Source: Pseudomonas laurentiana (lineage in GTDB: Bacteria > Pseudomonadota > Gammaproteobacteria > Pseudomonadales > Pseudomonadaceae). Taken from it: DNA of 43,077 bases. Shown one piece after another: positions 43,001 to 43,077 of this stretch (the first letter of the stretch is position 1; every line of letters starts with the position of its first letter). Location: positions 1 through 43,077 of the forward strand of contig NZ_BMQU01000028.1 of NCBI RefSeq assembly GCF_014648275.1, given 5' to 3'. The position numbers were made by a program, and so were the translations under genes. Under the pieces are notes generated by a model that did no database searches, was not told the origin of the DNA, and saw only the letters and a list, made by a program, of their open reading frames with translations.

Positions 43001-43077
43001 ATGTTCTCAGTTGGCAATCACGCGCACTTCAGCCTGACGATCGATGACCTTCAGCACGACCTTCAGGTACTGTCATT
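43001..43077 (+). CDS. vgrG: Start of a VgrG (TssI) type VI secretion spike gene
   Basis: Only the first 25 or so codons are inside the window. They read MFSVGNHAHFSLTIDDLQHD and then LQVLSF, the characteristic N-terminus of one group of Pseudomonas VgrG proteins (gp27-like domain, usually with an HFSLTI start and VLSF/VLAF before the GREA segment). The gene continues beyond the right edge. The upstream AAGGG is close to the ATG. About 160 bases separate it from cobF, with a small ACCCC/GGGGT hairpin at 42930-42948 that may help end cobF transcripts. Effector or adaptor genes may follow. Confidence 0.82.
   Translation, partial: MFSVGNHAHFSLTIDDLQHDLQVLS

Overview
The window reads as chromosomal DNA of a Pseudomonas of the putida/fluorescens type. 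Support comes from the high G+C content, an MvaT/MvaU-type nucleoid protein, an OprD-family porin, a PctA-like chemoreceptor, a CsrA/RsmA protein, a CobF-type cobalamin gene and REP-like repeats. The species cannot be fixed from sequence alone.

Left block (1-17683, all minus strand). The truncated etfA and complete etfB are followed by two catabolic modules. The first (1466-9205) holds an NCS1-type permease, an outer-membrane barrel protein, the two subunits of an ATP-dependent hydantoinase/oxoprolinase-type enzyme (HyuB, HyuA) and an AraC-family regulator. The second (9606-17683) holds, in transcription order, glaH (csiD), lhgO, davD (gabD), davT (gabT), a GABA-permease-type APC transporter and a further class III aminotransferase. 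The CsiR-type repressor gene is divergent at 17874. Together the modules could form one route: lactam or cyclic amide uptake, ATP-dependent ring opening to an omega-amino acid such as 5-aminovalerate, transamination to glutarate semialdehyde, oxidation to glutarate, hydroxylation to L-2-hydroxyglutarate, and oxidation to 2-oxoglutarate. The second half is well supported. The lactam assignment of the first half is an inference from family knowledge (OplBA/OplR, CapAB).

Right of csiR lies a PctA-type amino-acid chemoreceptor gene. Its upstream region carries a near copy (29 of 32 positions) of the promoter/operator of glaH, so it is probably in the same regulon. Immediately beyond that promoter, on the opposite strand, is a compact three-way-junction RNA fold followed by a strong intrinsic terminator, a candidate small RNA.

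Middle block (21015-27127). This contains a LysE-type exporter, a string of small secreted or lipoprotein genes (Gly/His-rich repeat protein, glycine-zipper protein, His/Asp/Arg-rich protein, lipoprotein), a four-cysteine COG2345-type regulator with a periplasmic neighbour, tRNA-Leu(UAA) and csrA.

Right block (27435-43077). This holds modABC behind a ModE-like palindrome, a nitronate monooxygenase, two short genes (one DUF1883), a lipoprotein, a TsdB/TsdA-like dihaem cytochrome pair, galU, gor, ahpC behind a plausible OxyR site, ahpF, gloA, an mvaU-like gene, an OprD-family porin, cobF, and the first codons of a vgrG gene (type VI secretion spike) at the right edge. Gor, AhpC and AhpF form a peroxide/thiol-defence group.

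No insertion sequence, prophage, integrase or CRISPR array is visible. Operons, operators and terminators were read by eye and none was computed.
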